This document shows, in pieces, positions 1 through 9,856 of a stretch of 64,000 nt of DNA; within the stretch, counting starts at the first letter, position 1, and each line of letters opens with the position of its first letter. The notes beneath the pieces were generated by a model. That model was not told where the DNA came from, did not search any database, and saw only the letters and a list, made by a program, of their open reading frames with translations. The stretch is from Ahaetulla prasina (taxonomy: Eukaryota; Chordata; Lepidosauria; Squamata; Colubridae): the NCBI RefSeq assembly GCF_028640845.1, contig NC_080540.1, positions 133,080,420-133,144,419 of the forward strand, read 5' to 3'. The position numbers and the translations under genes were made by a program.

Positions 1-1419
1 GATTCAGGAAAGGTCTAGTCACACTCTCCATCCCAGTCCTGCTGAAGATCACCCAACAGGGCGAACATTCTGATTTCCATCCCAGAGTCAGGCATGAATC
101 CCGATTAACAAAGATCTAAATAATCTATAACTTTATGCTGACCACCTTTCAAAATCTTCCCTAGAGTGTACTGTCTAAAAATATAAAGTTAGAGCCAGGG
201 AATAGTTGTATAAAATAGCTGGGTCAGGATATATTCTTAAGAAGGAGGCACACCATTGCCTCTTTCAAGTTGAAAGATGAATGCTTCTCCCTCAAGAATG
301 TATACCCCACCATCTATAAACCTAGTCTCTTATTACTTCCCTGGTGGCCTTCACAGCTAGACTAATAAGTCCATTGACATTCTTACAGACCAGAGAAGAG
401 ATAATAAGCTTTTTAGCTGCTACTGATCATGAAAGCTATGTTTTAGCACCAGTTTTTAAGACAATACCAATTGCTAAGAGGCAAGGACAGAAGACTGCTA
501 GTGCCCTCATGTCCTGCTTGGCAGCTCCCAGGGTAGATAGTTGACCGCTGGAAAAATATAATCATTAAAAAGGGGGAGGGGTAGCTAAGTCTTTAAGAAC
601 CATCTTACCCACTGCCTCTAGCCAACTATGGATTGACTTTATGCTTATTTAGGTTAAAGTATCCATTAAGGATGAACTGCACATTTCACCTGGAACATAA
701 ATTAGCATAGAGGGTAATTCCAAGGCAAGATATGGATAATACTTATAATAAGTAAGATGAAAGTATATGTATCCTAGCATTGTGTCGCACTCAGATGGTT
801 ATTTAACAGAATGCCAAAGCTCTATTGGCAAAGGGATAATATTCTTGAAAAACTTTACAGAATACCAAACTTTGCATTGATGGGAGTTTTCAGATAATGC
901 CTGGTTTCCAAATATATTTGTCATATTTCAATCTGAAAACCTCACCCTACAAGAGCATTGTACAACTTGTTTTGTATAGCCATGTAGACTGTGCAAGAGC
1001 TAAGATTCTATCATTTTTAAGGGGATTCCAAGCTGAGGAAGGTTCAGCCATGACCTCTTTACTGAAAAATTCGCTTTGTTCATTTATTGTAAGTATTTTA
1101 ATGCTACCTTTTAGTGAAATAGGATGGACTCACACTAAATCATTACTATGTTTTTGTATAATGCCGTAATTATAGAGCAAAACCTGTATAAATCAAGAAT
1201 AGCAGCAGCTTAAAAACAGCAATGCTACAGTATTTCTTCCATAAAATTGGATGGCTAAAAGCTTTGGGCTAATGCCAAAAGCTCAAGTGAGATGCAGATG
1301 GGCCTCTCTGTTGGAAGAGCTTAAAAATCAGACATTTGCAAATGGTACACTGTGGAAACCTACAGAAAAAGACCTCCCCATATTATTTCAGTGACTGAAT
1401 ATTCTCTCCTTTTTCACAG
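1..1419. other. Intron 22 (3' part)
   Basis: AT-rich intronic sequence running in from before the window. The exon that should precede exon 23 (domain III S4-S5/S5) was looked for and not found, so it must lie upstream. I see no repeat family or RNA gene here; the small open frames look random. Confidence 0.6.
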
Positions 1420-1545
1420 CTGTTCAAGGGGAAGTTTTTTGTCTGCCAAGGGGAAGACACAAGGAACATTACCAACAAGTCAGACTGTGCAGAAGCCAAC
1501 TATAAATGGATCCGGCACAAGTATAATTTTGATAATCTTGGCCAG
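1420..1545 (+). CDS. CACNA1G: CACNA1G exon 23: domain III extracellular turret and pore approach
   Basis: 126 bp, 42 codons, phase 0 in and 0 out. The acceptor is TTTTCACAG and the donor CAG|GTACTG. The peptide begins [15 protein letters not shown] and ends [10 protein letters not shown], which in Cav3 channels is the extracellular loop after IIIS5 leading into the pore helix. Two N-glycosylation sequons (NIT, NKS) and two cysteines (FVCQ, SDCAE) are visible, as is usual for this loop. It splices in frame to exon 24 at LGQ-ALMS. The match to vertebrate Cav3 is strong; the choice of Cav3.1 rests on the other exons. Confidence 0.95.
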
Positions 1546-1787
1546 GTACTGATGGAACGGTAATCTGCTGCAGTGCTCCCTTATTTGCTTTGATTCAAAG
1601 CAGATGTGAAATAGCCTTGTATATATTGCAGCCACTATAGTAAATCATCTACAGCACTTCCTAGTCGTACTGTCTACATTTAAAGATCCTCACTTGGTAT
1701 ACATTCTTATCACAATTAAGACCAGTCTACACTCTTTCTTTGGACATTTAATGACTGTACAATAGTATAATCAAACTCATATTTAGC

Positions 1788-2167
1788 ATGAAGAAAAGCT
1801 TGTCTGAAACCATGAACCCTGCACATCTACTATCTCAGATCCATCTTGACTATTGCAATGCGCTCTACATGGGGCTGCTCTTGAAAAGCATCCAGAAGCA
1901 CCAATTGGTTCAAAATGCAGTGACCCACATTGGTTTTGTGCAGGCTCAGGTGTGCACGTGTGTCACCTCTCCTGTGGGTGCTACATTGGCTGTCGATTTG
2001 CTTCTGGGTACAATTCAAGAAGTTGGTTGTCTTTAAAGGCCTTCCTGGTTTGGGACCCAGTTATCTAAGGGACCATCTCTTCCTGGTTATATCCACCCAA
2101 CCCACTAGAGTGGGAAGGCAAGGCATGTTGGAGGTCCCATCTCCTAAAGAGGTACAACTGGCAGGAC
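1788..2167 (+). mobile_element. Decayed L2-like LINE fragment, 5' part
   Basis: Frame fragments read LDYCNALYMGLLLKS, QLVQNAV and, in another frame, FKGLPGLGPSYLRDHL. These are the C-terminal motifs of the L2-like reverse transcriptase found better preserved elsewhere in the window (LDYCNALYMGLPLK, LHGLGPGYLRDRL). Several frameshifts and stops are present. The fragment is cut at 2167 by the hAT-like element and resumes at 3419, so it is the oldest layer of this nest. Confidence 0.75.
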
Positions 2168-3418
2168 CAGGGGTGAAATCTAAAAATTTTCCCTACCGGT
2201 TCTGTGGGCATGGCTTAATTGTGGGCATGGCTTGGTGGTCAGATGACTGGGTGGGCATGGCCAATAACAATAAATAATAAAAATAATAAACAAAGTATAC
2301 AAAACAATAAGAGGTACCAAAAAGCAACTTTCACACTTTACACACACACAATACAACACAACTGACTCACACACAATTTAAAGCAGCTGCACTTCACCCA
2401 AAATGGTCCCTGCAACAAGCAGGAACCTCACACAGCCACAAAAAGCTCAAAAACCAACTTTCACACTTTACACACACACAACACAACACAACTGACTCAC
2501 ACACACACACATAAAATGCCACATACAGCTTTGTGAGATTTTGTGTGTTTGTGTAGTTAGAGTGAAACACTACAGAAACACACCAAATCTCAGAAAGCTG
2601 CACAAATATTTTATTTTATTACTTTATTTTATTTTATTTGTATTTTTTAGACCAGGGGTCTCCAACCTTAGTAACTTTAAGGTTTGTGGACTTCAGCTAG
2701 TCCACAAACCTTAAAGTTACTAAGGTTGGAGATCTCTGTTTTAGATAAAAGCAGCTAAATTTACAACTTCCTTAACTTTAAATTGCTGTCTAAAAAAAAC
2801 TCCTTAAAAAAACCCCAATTAACTATTTTTTAAAGCTCCTCCCCCCCCATTTACTTACCAATTGGAGGCAGGCAGATTGAGTTGCTCGCTGAGGAGATGG
2901 ATTGCAGGCGGGCAGATTCAGTTGCTAGCTGATGCAACACTGCAGCAGCCAAAGCAAAGCAAGGCTTAGGGAACCCGAAACAAGCAGCAATTAGGTAAGC
3001 GGGCTCGCGGCGATTGGGTGGACATGGGCGGGGGCTGTTGTAAGAACTTGTAGAAAACATGTTTTTTAAAAGTTCTGGTGATCAGGCAACTCAGCTGGGA
3101 TCGCCAGAGGACCCTTTTAAAAGCGTTTTTTACAACCTCTTCGGCTGAAGAGGTTGTTAAAAAAAAAACTTTTAAAAGGTTCTGATGATCTCAGCTGAGC
3201 CGGGCGATCATCAAAGGCTTTTTTTTCCTTTTAAAAGCATTTTTTCGGCTGAAGAAAAAATATTTTTAAAAGTAAAAAAAAAAACCCTCTAATGAAGGCG
3301 CGGCTCAGCAGGGGCAGGGGGCGGGGCCAGGGATTTTTGCTACCGGTTCTTCAAACCACCCACCACCATCACTACCGGATCGGGCGATCCAGTCCGAACT
3401 GGGAGCATTTCACCCCTG
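2168..3418. mobile_element. Non-autonomous hAT-like element, 1251 bp, 8-bp target duplication
   Basis: The ends are inverted repeats, CAGGGGTGAAATC at the left and GCATTTCACCCCTG at the right. The flanks GGCAGGAC at 2160-2167 and 3419-3426 are identical 8-bp direct repeats, the insertion signature of hAT transposons. Subterminal CTACCGGTTCT motifs are shared with other elements in the window. The interior has a tandem duplication of about 130 bp rich in CA (near 2330 and 2460), several A/T-rich hairpins between 3060 and 3280, and a nested foldback element. No transposase frame is visible, so it would have been moved in trans. Confidence 0.88.
2653..2738. mobile_element. 86-bp foldback MITE nested in the hAT-like element
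   Basis: Near-perfect palindrome: CAGGGGTCTCCAACCTTAG on the left mirrors CTAAGGTTGGAGATCTCTG on the right, with a short CTTCAGCTAG centre. It is flanked by TTTTAGAC (2645-2652) and TTTTAGAT (2739-2746), an 8-bp duplication with one change. It is related to the larger foldback at 14080-14214 by the CTCCAACCTT and TGTGGACTTCA motifs. Confidence 0.85.
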
Positions 3419-3740
3419 GGCAGGACCCAGAAGAACGGCATTTTCTGTGGTAGCTCCCTCCCTTTGGAATAATATCGCTGCGGAGATTAGACTGTTCCAT
3501 GCCCCGCCCCGCACCCCCTCCTGCCCCCCGACATACTTTCATAAGGCCCTGAATGCCTGGTTTTGCCACTGGCCTGGAGAACTCAGCGGGGGATGGAGCC
3601 CATCAAGTGGCTTGTTTGATTGTGTATTGTCACCAGGGAGTTTTTTATTCTTTTATATTGGATTTTTATTCTTGGAAGCCACCCAGAGTCACTGAGAATG
3701 ACTAGGTGGCCATAGAAATCTTCTAAATAAATAAATTTAC
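3419..3740 (+). mobile_element. Decayed LINE fragment, 3' part, continuing from 1788-2167
   Basis: After the hAT-like element the LINE resumes with SVVAPSLWNNIAAEIRL and KALNAWFCHW, the equivalents of FSVGAPTLWNELPPGL and RELKTYLF in the other copies. The 3' end has CACCCAGAGTCACTGAGA and then AAATAAATAAA, which differs from the CCGCCCTGAGTC tail of the other L2-like copies, so it is a different and probably older subfamily. Confidence 0.7.
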
Positions 3741-3784
3741 TATTACCCCAAGAAATCCTATTTCAGCAGTATGATAAGGGTTAT

Positions 3785-4073
3785 GTAAAAATGGATGAAG
3801 GTTAAAGGGCCTCTGGTGGCTCAGACTGCTAAGACAGTCTGTTATTAACACAGCTGCTTGCAATTACTGCAGGTTCAAGTCCCACCAGGCCCAAGGTTGA
3901 CTCAGCCTTCCATCCTTTATAAGGTAGGTAAAATGAGGACCCAGATTGTTGGGGGCAATAAGTTGACTTTGTATATAATATACAAATGGATGAAGACTAT
4001 TGCTAACATAGTGTAAGCCGCCCTGAGTCTTCAGAGAAGGGCGGGATATAAATGCAAATTAAAAAAAAAAAAG
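3785..4073 (+). mobile_element. tRNA-derived SINE with an L2-like 3' tail
   Basis: The 5' part contains a recognisable Pol III B box (GGTTCAAGTCC at 3872-3882) and a weaker A-box-like TGGCTCAGACTGC, followed by the squamate SINE body (GTTGACTCAGCCTTCCATCC, GGACCCAGATTGTTGGGGGC). The 3' part GCCGCCCTGAGTCTTC and GAAGGGCGGGATATAAAT is almost the 3' terminus of the L2-like LINEs here (for example 34141-34180), ending in a run of A. Sharing a tail is the usual sign that the LINE mobilises the SINE. Confidence 0.82.
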
Positions 4074-4258
4074 GTAAGGCTGTTCCTGTTTGTTGGAATA
4101 GCCCTAAGAATAATAAGCTTTGTCTTATTATTATCAACTAGGTTGAAAAACAAAAAAAGTACAAATTCAAACATGAGTCAAGAGGCAGGTAGAATACGAT
4201 ATATATTATATTGTCTTCCCTCTAAGCTAAAATGCTTTGTTTCCTTTCGTTTTTCTAG

Positions 4259-4348
4259 GCTTTAATGTCTTTATTTGTTCTGGCGTCTAAAGACGGGTGG
4301 GTGGACATCATGTATGATGGATTGGATGCTGTAGGAGTAGACCAACAG
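4259..4348 (+). CDS. CACNA1G: CACNA1G exon 24: domain III pore loop and selectivity filter
   Basis: 90 bp, 30 codons, phase 0 to 0. Acceptor TTTTTCTAG, donor CAG|GTAAGT. The peptide [18 protein letters not shown] carries the domain III pore helix, with KDGW supplying the Asp of the Cav3 EEDD filter, where high-voltage calcium channels have Glu. It continues [12 protein letters not shown] and joins exon 25 through a 176-bp intron (4349-4524). No deviation from the family is seen. Confidence 0.96.
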
Positions 4349-4524
4349 GTAAGTGTTTTGGTACAACATTGCCAGAAGCCCAAGAAATAGGTGTGTTTGC
4401 TTCAGAGATTACGCTTTCAAAAAAATTATGTGAAATGCAAATATTTGGAGTTCCTAAATTTATCATGGACAGTGTTAAATTCTAATCCAGATAGAGTGTA
4501 ATGGCTTCTCCCTTTATTTTATAG

Positions 4525-4738
4525 CCAGTCATGAACTATAACCCTTGGATGCTCCTCTACTTTATCTCCTTCCTGCTGATCGTTGCCTTCTTTGTGCTCA
4601 ACATGTTTGTGGGGGTTGTGGTGGAGAATTTCCATAAATGTCGTCAGCATCAGGAAGAAGAAGAAGCCAAGAGACGGGAAGAGAAGAGGCTCAAACGCCT
4701 GGAGAAAAAGAGAAGGAGTAAGGAGAAACAGATGGCTG
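4525..4738 (+). CDS. CACNA1G: CACNA1G exon 25: IIIS6 and III-IV linker start, with two alternative donors
   Basis: 214 bp to the distal donor, phase 0 to 1. Acceptor TTTTATAG. The first residues ([18 protein letters not shown] onward) form the IIIS6 helix through [14 protein letters not shown], followed by a charged [21 protein letters not shown] stretch that is split by splice choice. Two donors leave the same phase: GGA|GTAAGG after 4717 and CTG|GTCGGT after 4738. The 21 bp between them encodes SKEKQMA, the optional heptapeptide known in mammalian Cav3.1. The proximal donor matches consensus better. Reading through the distal donor meets a stop two codons later (GR-stop). Confidence 0.95.
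4718..4738 (+). promoter_or_regulatory. CACNA1G: Alternative 5' splice segment of exon 25 (optional 7 residues)
   Basis: The 21-bp interval between donors GTAAGG (4718) and GTCGGT (4739) adds SKEKQMA when included. Both donors leave one base of a codon, so either can join exon 26 (giving D or N before LMLDD) or exon 27 (giving E or K before AQCKPYY). All four junctions stay open. In mammals these choices are known to shift Cav3.1 gating; use of each donor in this species is inferred. Confidence 0.85.
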
Positions 4739-5911
4739 GTCGGTAGTCTTTCCTCATCTTTCTGAGTCCTGCTTGACCTTTGACAGTCTCCCCTATTCCC
4801 TGCCTAGCATTTGAAAGCTAGATCCCCCTCACAAGCATGTCCAGCTACAAAATCTGCATGAAGAAATATAGCGCTGGTACAGGCTAAGCAAAAACCCATA
4901 GAAATACATCAACGGCTGCATGATTTGCAATTATTTTAATATGCTGGGCAGTTTAAAACGCACTACAGTAATTTAAATATAATTTTTCCATTGCATAAAA
5001 GCATAGCTTTATCCAAATAGTATTGAATGCAAAGACCAACAGTTCCAGAATGGGCCAATTATCTTAGGCACATTCTGCACTGTTGCTGATAGTTAGTTTC
5101 ACTATTTGGTTTATTACAGCCTTGTAATATCAAAATGAAATCACTTTTGCTATTTTTTTTGGCTAATATGAACTGACAAAATATAGAATTTTCAAGGATG
5201 TAATAAGAAAGCCATTTTGTATTAGAATTGCTTGGAAATATAATGCTTTTACTTGAGAAATACAGATTCTTTTTCTTTAAAAAAAATGTCAAAATAAGAA
5301 ATTAACCAAATAAAATTAACCAATTTGGAATAAATCTACTAAAACCCAAACTTGGTAAACTATTTACTGTAGAATAAAGTTTAGAACTTTTGATGACCGC
5401 ATTAGACTTACGTGAAATCTGAGAAACTTCACATGTTTTCTTTCTTACTTCAGTTTTTATTTAATTGGAAAAGCAGGAGGTAATGATCAGGTCAGAGGTC
5501 ACAGGTCAGAGGAACTCTCCTTCATTTTGCATGTTTTCTATTGTTCCTGGCGTCTGTTACCATTCCATGTGTCCATTCATGGTGTTTCGTGTTATAGTCA
5601 TCTTAATATGTTCTGAAACTTTTTTCTCATTTTTACTTTTATTATATCCTTTTTAGAGAAGCATCAATATACCTATGAGAATTTCTCTTTGGTTTTAATA
5701 CAGTTGTTTAACCTCCTATTTCCGCTTTGCTTTGCTTTCTACCTGCTTGTTTCATATACTAATTAATAAGGCCATAAACAAATTAATCACATCTAATCCC
5801 TCTTTATCGTATGATAAAGCCGTTTCTAAACCTTGAATTTTAAGTCTCTTTATTCAAATGTAAGGATTCCAGACTGAACGTACAAAGCTAAGTCATACCA
5901 GTACTCTGGTT

Positions 5912-5959
5912 CCTTATGTTGAGTTTTATGAAACTCCTTATGTTGAGTTTTATGAAACT
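5912..5959 (+). repeat. 24-bp tandem duplication
   Basis: Two adjacent perfect copies of a 24-bp unit beginning CCTTATGTTGAG and ending TTATGAAACT. Nothing nearby suggests function; replication slippage is enough to explain it. Confidence 0.9.
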
Positions 5960-6227
5960 TTAAAAGAAGAGAGATCTGTTATACACTATGATGCTATGAG
6001 GTGCTACAGATATCTTTTCACAACTGACAGGACACCAGTATGTTGACCTTTGTATCAAGAAATGTATATACCTAAGGGTTAGCAATTTCTTTAATATTAA
6101 AGCCATATATTGACTTCCTCTGCTAAAATCCTTGGGATTCCGGTTTAGAATGCATGTATTCTAAATATATCTTTTCAGGTTTAGAATGCATATATCTTTT
6201 CTTTTATGTACACTGAGAGCGTATGCA

Positions 6228-6337
6228 CCAAGACAAATTCCTTGTGTGTCCAATCACACTTGGCCAATAAAAAATTCTATTCTATTCTATTCTATTCTAT
6301 TCTATTCTATTCTATTCTATTCTATTCTATTCTATTC
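6228..6337 (+). repeat. LINE 3' tail followed by (ATTCT)n microsatellite
   Basis: The unit ACAAATTCCTTGTGTGTCC then CAATCACACTTGGCCAATAA is a common squamate LINE 3' terminus, followed here by about 13 repeats of TATTC from 6275 to 6337. CR1-group elements characteristically end in short tandem repeats of this kind. The body of the element is missing, so the family is uncertain. Confidence 0.65.
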
Positions 6338-9300
6338 TGCAAAAGTGAAAAAGCTAATTGCAGACTGTCTTAATCATATATCGTGTCAGTAAAAAAAAGA
6401 AAATACCCCGCAACTGGATTTTTGCTTTCATAATTTCTGCACATCTTAATTTCTATTTACAGTATAAATGTGGTACAGGGAATAATATACACCAAATCTT
6501 TTTTAAAAAAAATATTTTATTTTATTTATTTTGCATAAAGAAAACATAGACTTCTTCCTTATGTTATCCAACCCTACCAGCAATCACTTTGTTTTCCCAG
6601 AGGCAAGTTTTTGCCTTTTTTTTTTAATGGGCCATTTTAAGAATCCTTGAATTTTCTGGGGGAAAAAATCCTGTGAGGAATGAAAGTTCTGAATACTTTT
6701 GAAATATTCCACAGAATTGTTCCTCTGGCAGGTTTTGGCATAAAAAATGGCTGTATCTGGTATGCCATTTTGTTCTGCATTGTTAAAGACCTACTTTTTC
6801 CTCCGCCCTTATAATTTTCCTTTAGTTTCTCAGTGAATCCTTATTCAAAATTTGATATATTGCCCCACTATACAATGTATCTTACCTTAGCTTCCTTACC
6901 TCAGTGCAATCTCAGCAACTTTAAAATGAGTGGACTTCAACTCCGAGAATTCCCCAGCCAGCATTTGTCCGTTTTAGCTCTAGTTGCCTTCTTGAGTTGA
7001 AGTCAACACATCTTCAAGCTGCCCAGGTTAAGAAACACTACCTTGTCTTATTGCCTTTTTTTTTTCTGCCAGAAAAGTCATTTTCCTGTTAATTGCTTAT
7101 TGTGCAACCTTCCTCTAAATTGCTTTGATCTGCCTAAGCTTAGGCCTCCAACCATGCTCTTTTTCCTCAGAAGGCAGAAATATACAAAATGTAATGTTTC
7201 CTGTCATCTGACGTTGCATGAATGGTATAACCTTGTTGTTCCCCCTGAAAACCCAGAATTAAAGTTTCAGGAATTACATGGAAGTATCTAAGGACAAAAA
7301 TACAAGTTCAGAAATAACTTTTATAAATCATAATAATTACCTCTAGGGTGTTAGCCCACATTGAAAAATGCAACTAAAGCTAAAACAGACAAATTAATTA
7401 CAGATTTAAGAATGATTACTCCATTATTGAGAGAATTATTTACAGTTCTTATTTTTATAATACTATAATAATATCTGCAGTAATATTTAACAGTAGTTCT
7501 ACCTATAGACTTAATAATACAGGATATCAAATGATCTAACTACATATTATTGCGAATAAACTAAATAATAAACTAAAATGGAAGAATAAAGCTATACTTA
7601 AAGGTAATAAATATAATGGTGAGTTCATATATAATGCTTAGCTATAACACGGTTTGTTACCTTTTGCCTCAGCATGATTTGCTACCCCACTTACGTGTTA
7701 TGAGTGATATGCTGTATGCAAACTAGGTCATTATAGGTTAAGAAATCATAGTTTTTGAAAAATCTTGGTTACTGTTCACATAGTATTATGTGTGAACAGA
7801 ATCAATATTACATAGTCCAATTTAATCAGTAAAGGAATTTAGTATAAACTGTAACAAAACTACAGTCCCCATTTGTAAACCTAACAATTATGATTCTCAC
7901 TAATGAGTCTCATTAGAAAAAGCTATAACAAATGTGGTGAACATATAATTGCTTTTCCCCCAGCACAGCCTTATTGAAAGCTTTTTGAATAATATGGCTT
8001 TTCATTATTCATTAATAATTTTTTTAAAAAAATAATTTCACATCAAGAGGAATAATTCATTTTAAGGAAAACTCTTTCACAATTATTTGGCATTTTGCAA
8101 AATAAACAGAATGGTAATAATATACCTTATATTTTAACATCATACAAAAATCAGTGAGGCACAACATTTTCTTCTTTCTTAATAAATCATACTCCTTTTA
8201 TGAACAGCAAAATAGGCACTGTCCAAATCATGGCTTACTCTAAGAATGACCGCCATTTAATAGTTGAGGGTCACATAACCTTTTACAGGGGCCAAAGGTT
8301 CCAAATTTGCAAAGCACACATCACACACATATGTGTCACGTGGATATTTCAGTTTACATTAGCTGTGACATACCTATTATACTGTATAGCTTTCTCATCT
8401 TTTTCATGTGCTGCCCACTTCTATATGGGAAGTTTTCAGTGGTCTTGGTCAGAAAAGGTTCTGAGGGATGCCAGAAGGGAACTTAAGGGCCACATATGGT
8501 TTACCCTAACGTAGTGTCTTTTGGGAATCTAGCCAGTAGTTCTGTAGGGAACTTCCATATAAACACTACCAAATAAAATGCTGCTCTATAAGTAAACCCC
8601 TTCTTCTCTGATTTACAGATTCCTAAAAAATTCTATTAGTTTGTGAAGATTTTTTTTCCCCTAACAGTAGTTGCTAACCATTATCTCACAGTTGAGAAAA
8701 ATATTTTTGTCCTATTCTACGTATTATTAATTCCAAGGCTCAGAAGGCAGAAATCATGCAAAGATAAAGGTATTCTGTGTTTCTACAGCTTGTATTACTG
8801 GAATGAAAGCACCTCATATGAACACCCAATTAAAAAGATATACCATCCCCAAGTATCACTCTAAGTAGACAAATTATCAAGTTTCTTTATGTTCATAATC
8901 TTATTTTTCCATCCATAACTTTATCTGGTCTCTTTTCTGAATTTGTTTGCAATGAAGGGTGCATAAAATTTGCATATGTAAAAGTTTCACATGCATTTTT
9001 GTACATATCTTAATGTATAAAATATTTGGAAATAATGATCTTTAACATAATGGTTTTAGGTGCACACCTTTTCCTAATATCTGGATTTTTGCACAGATCT
9101 CTCTTGCTTTCTCTCTTGAGTTGTAAAGTGCGTCACAAAATTTGGAAAAATTATGTATACTTTTCCAGTAATTTGGATGTAGATTCAGGAACCGGATAAA
9201 AATTTGCATTCTTCTAACTGATAGAAAGAGGGAATATCTGCTTCAGAAAAGAAAGAAAAAATCTTCAAGTTGCATTACTCTAAATCATTTCTAAAGCCCT

Positions 9301-9805
9301 ATTTTTATCCTTAATATCTAACAGAATTAATATGATTAATTTATACACACTCCCAAAAGCAATTTTGAAGATTTTAATCTGAGTAGCAAGGTAGCCAGTA
9401 GTAATGAGGTTGCAGTGATGTGGGAGCAGGAATGGAGAAAGAGAAGGATGCATCCTGACCATCTAGTATAGGCCTCATGAGGTGGGCATCTTCCAGAAGG
9501 GTTGGCACAGACTGAATGAGGCCAACTAAGGCACCATATAAAGGATAGTCCATAATATGTTCAGTTTATAAAACTCTGATGGGTCATTGAACAGAAAAAA
9601 AATATCTTGCTGCTTCCATGGGGTGGAATTGTGTTCCAGCATTTGCACAATGCTTTCTTCTAAACTCTATCAGATATCTCATAGGAAGTGCCTTAGCCAT
9701 TGGAGTCTTGGTTTGCTTTGCCATTACAGTGGTGAACGCTGGAAGTGGGATGAAGGGTTTGCCTCCTGTCCTCTCAGGTGATTTAATGACCTTTCGTTCT
9801 TCTAG

Positions 9806-9856
9806 ATCTAATGCTGGATGATGTAATAATGGACAGCTCAGCCAGTGCAGTGCCAG
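9806..9856 (+). CDS. CACNA1G: CACNA1G exon 26: optional III-IV linker cassette
   Basis: 51 bp, phase 1 in and 1 out, so it can be skipped without a frame change. Acceptor TTCTTCTAG, donor CAG|GTACTG. After the distal exon 25 donor it reads D-LMLDDVIMDSSASAVP; after the proximal donor the first residue becomes N. Mammalian exon 26 encodes the very similar LMLDDVIASGSSASAAS; the version here is one codon shorter. It stands alone between introns of 5.1 and 7.7 kb. The match is short but specific in motif, phase, splice sites and position. Confidence 0.9.

Larger units (their letters stand above)
1546..4258. other. Intron 23
   Basis: 2.7 kb, mostly mobile DNA: an old LINE fragment split by a 1.25-kb hAT-like element, which itself holds an 86-bp foldback, and then a tRNA-derived SINE. 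The roughly 240 bp at the start and 180 bp at the end look unique. Confidence 0.8.
4739..9805. other. Intron 25
   Basis: 5.1 kb, AT-rich. It holds a 24-bp tandem duplication (5912-5959), a LINE 3' tail with an ATTCT array (about 6228-6337) and a degraded foldback-like stretch near 6900-7040 (GTGGACTTCAACTC and its inverse TTGAAGTCAACACA). From 7050 to 9800 I recognise nothing; the small open frames look random. Confidence 0.6.

Noticed and set aside
3785..3900. Possible tRNA gene (B box GGTTCAAGTCC)
   Set aside because: No cloverleaf can be completed, and the sequence continues into a SINE body and LINE-like tail; similar heads recur at 35032.
4739..4746. Alternative end of the protein at QMAGR-stop after exon 25
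   Set aside because: It needs failure to splice at both donors, truncating the channel before domain IV; more likely simple intron read-through.
6275..6337. Regular TATTC repeat as a possible CRISPR-like or regulatory array
   Set aside because: It is a simple 5-bp microsatellite at the end of a LINE tail; there are no spacers and the host is a vertebrate.
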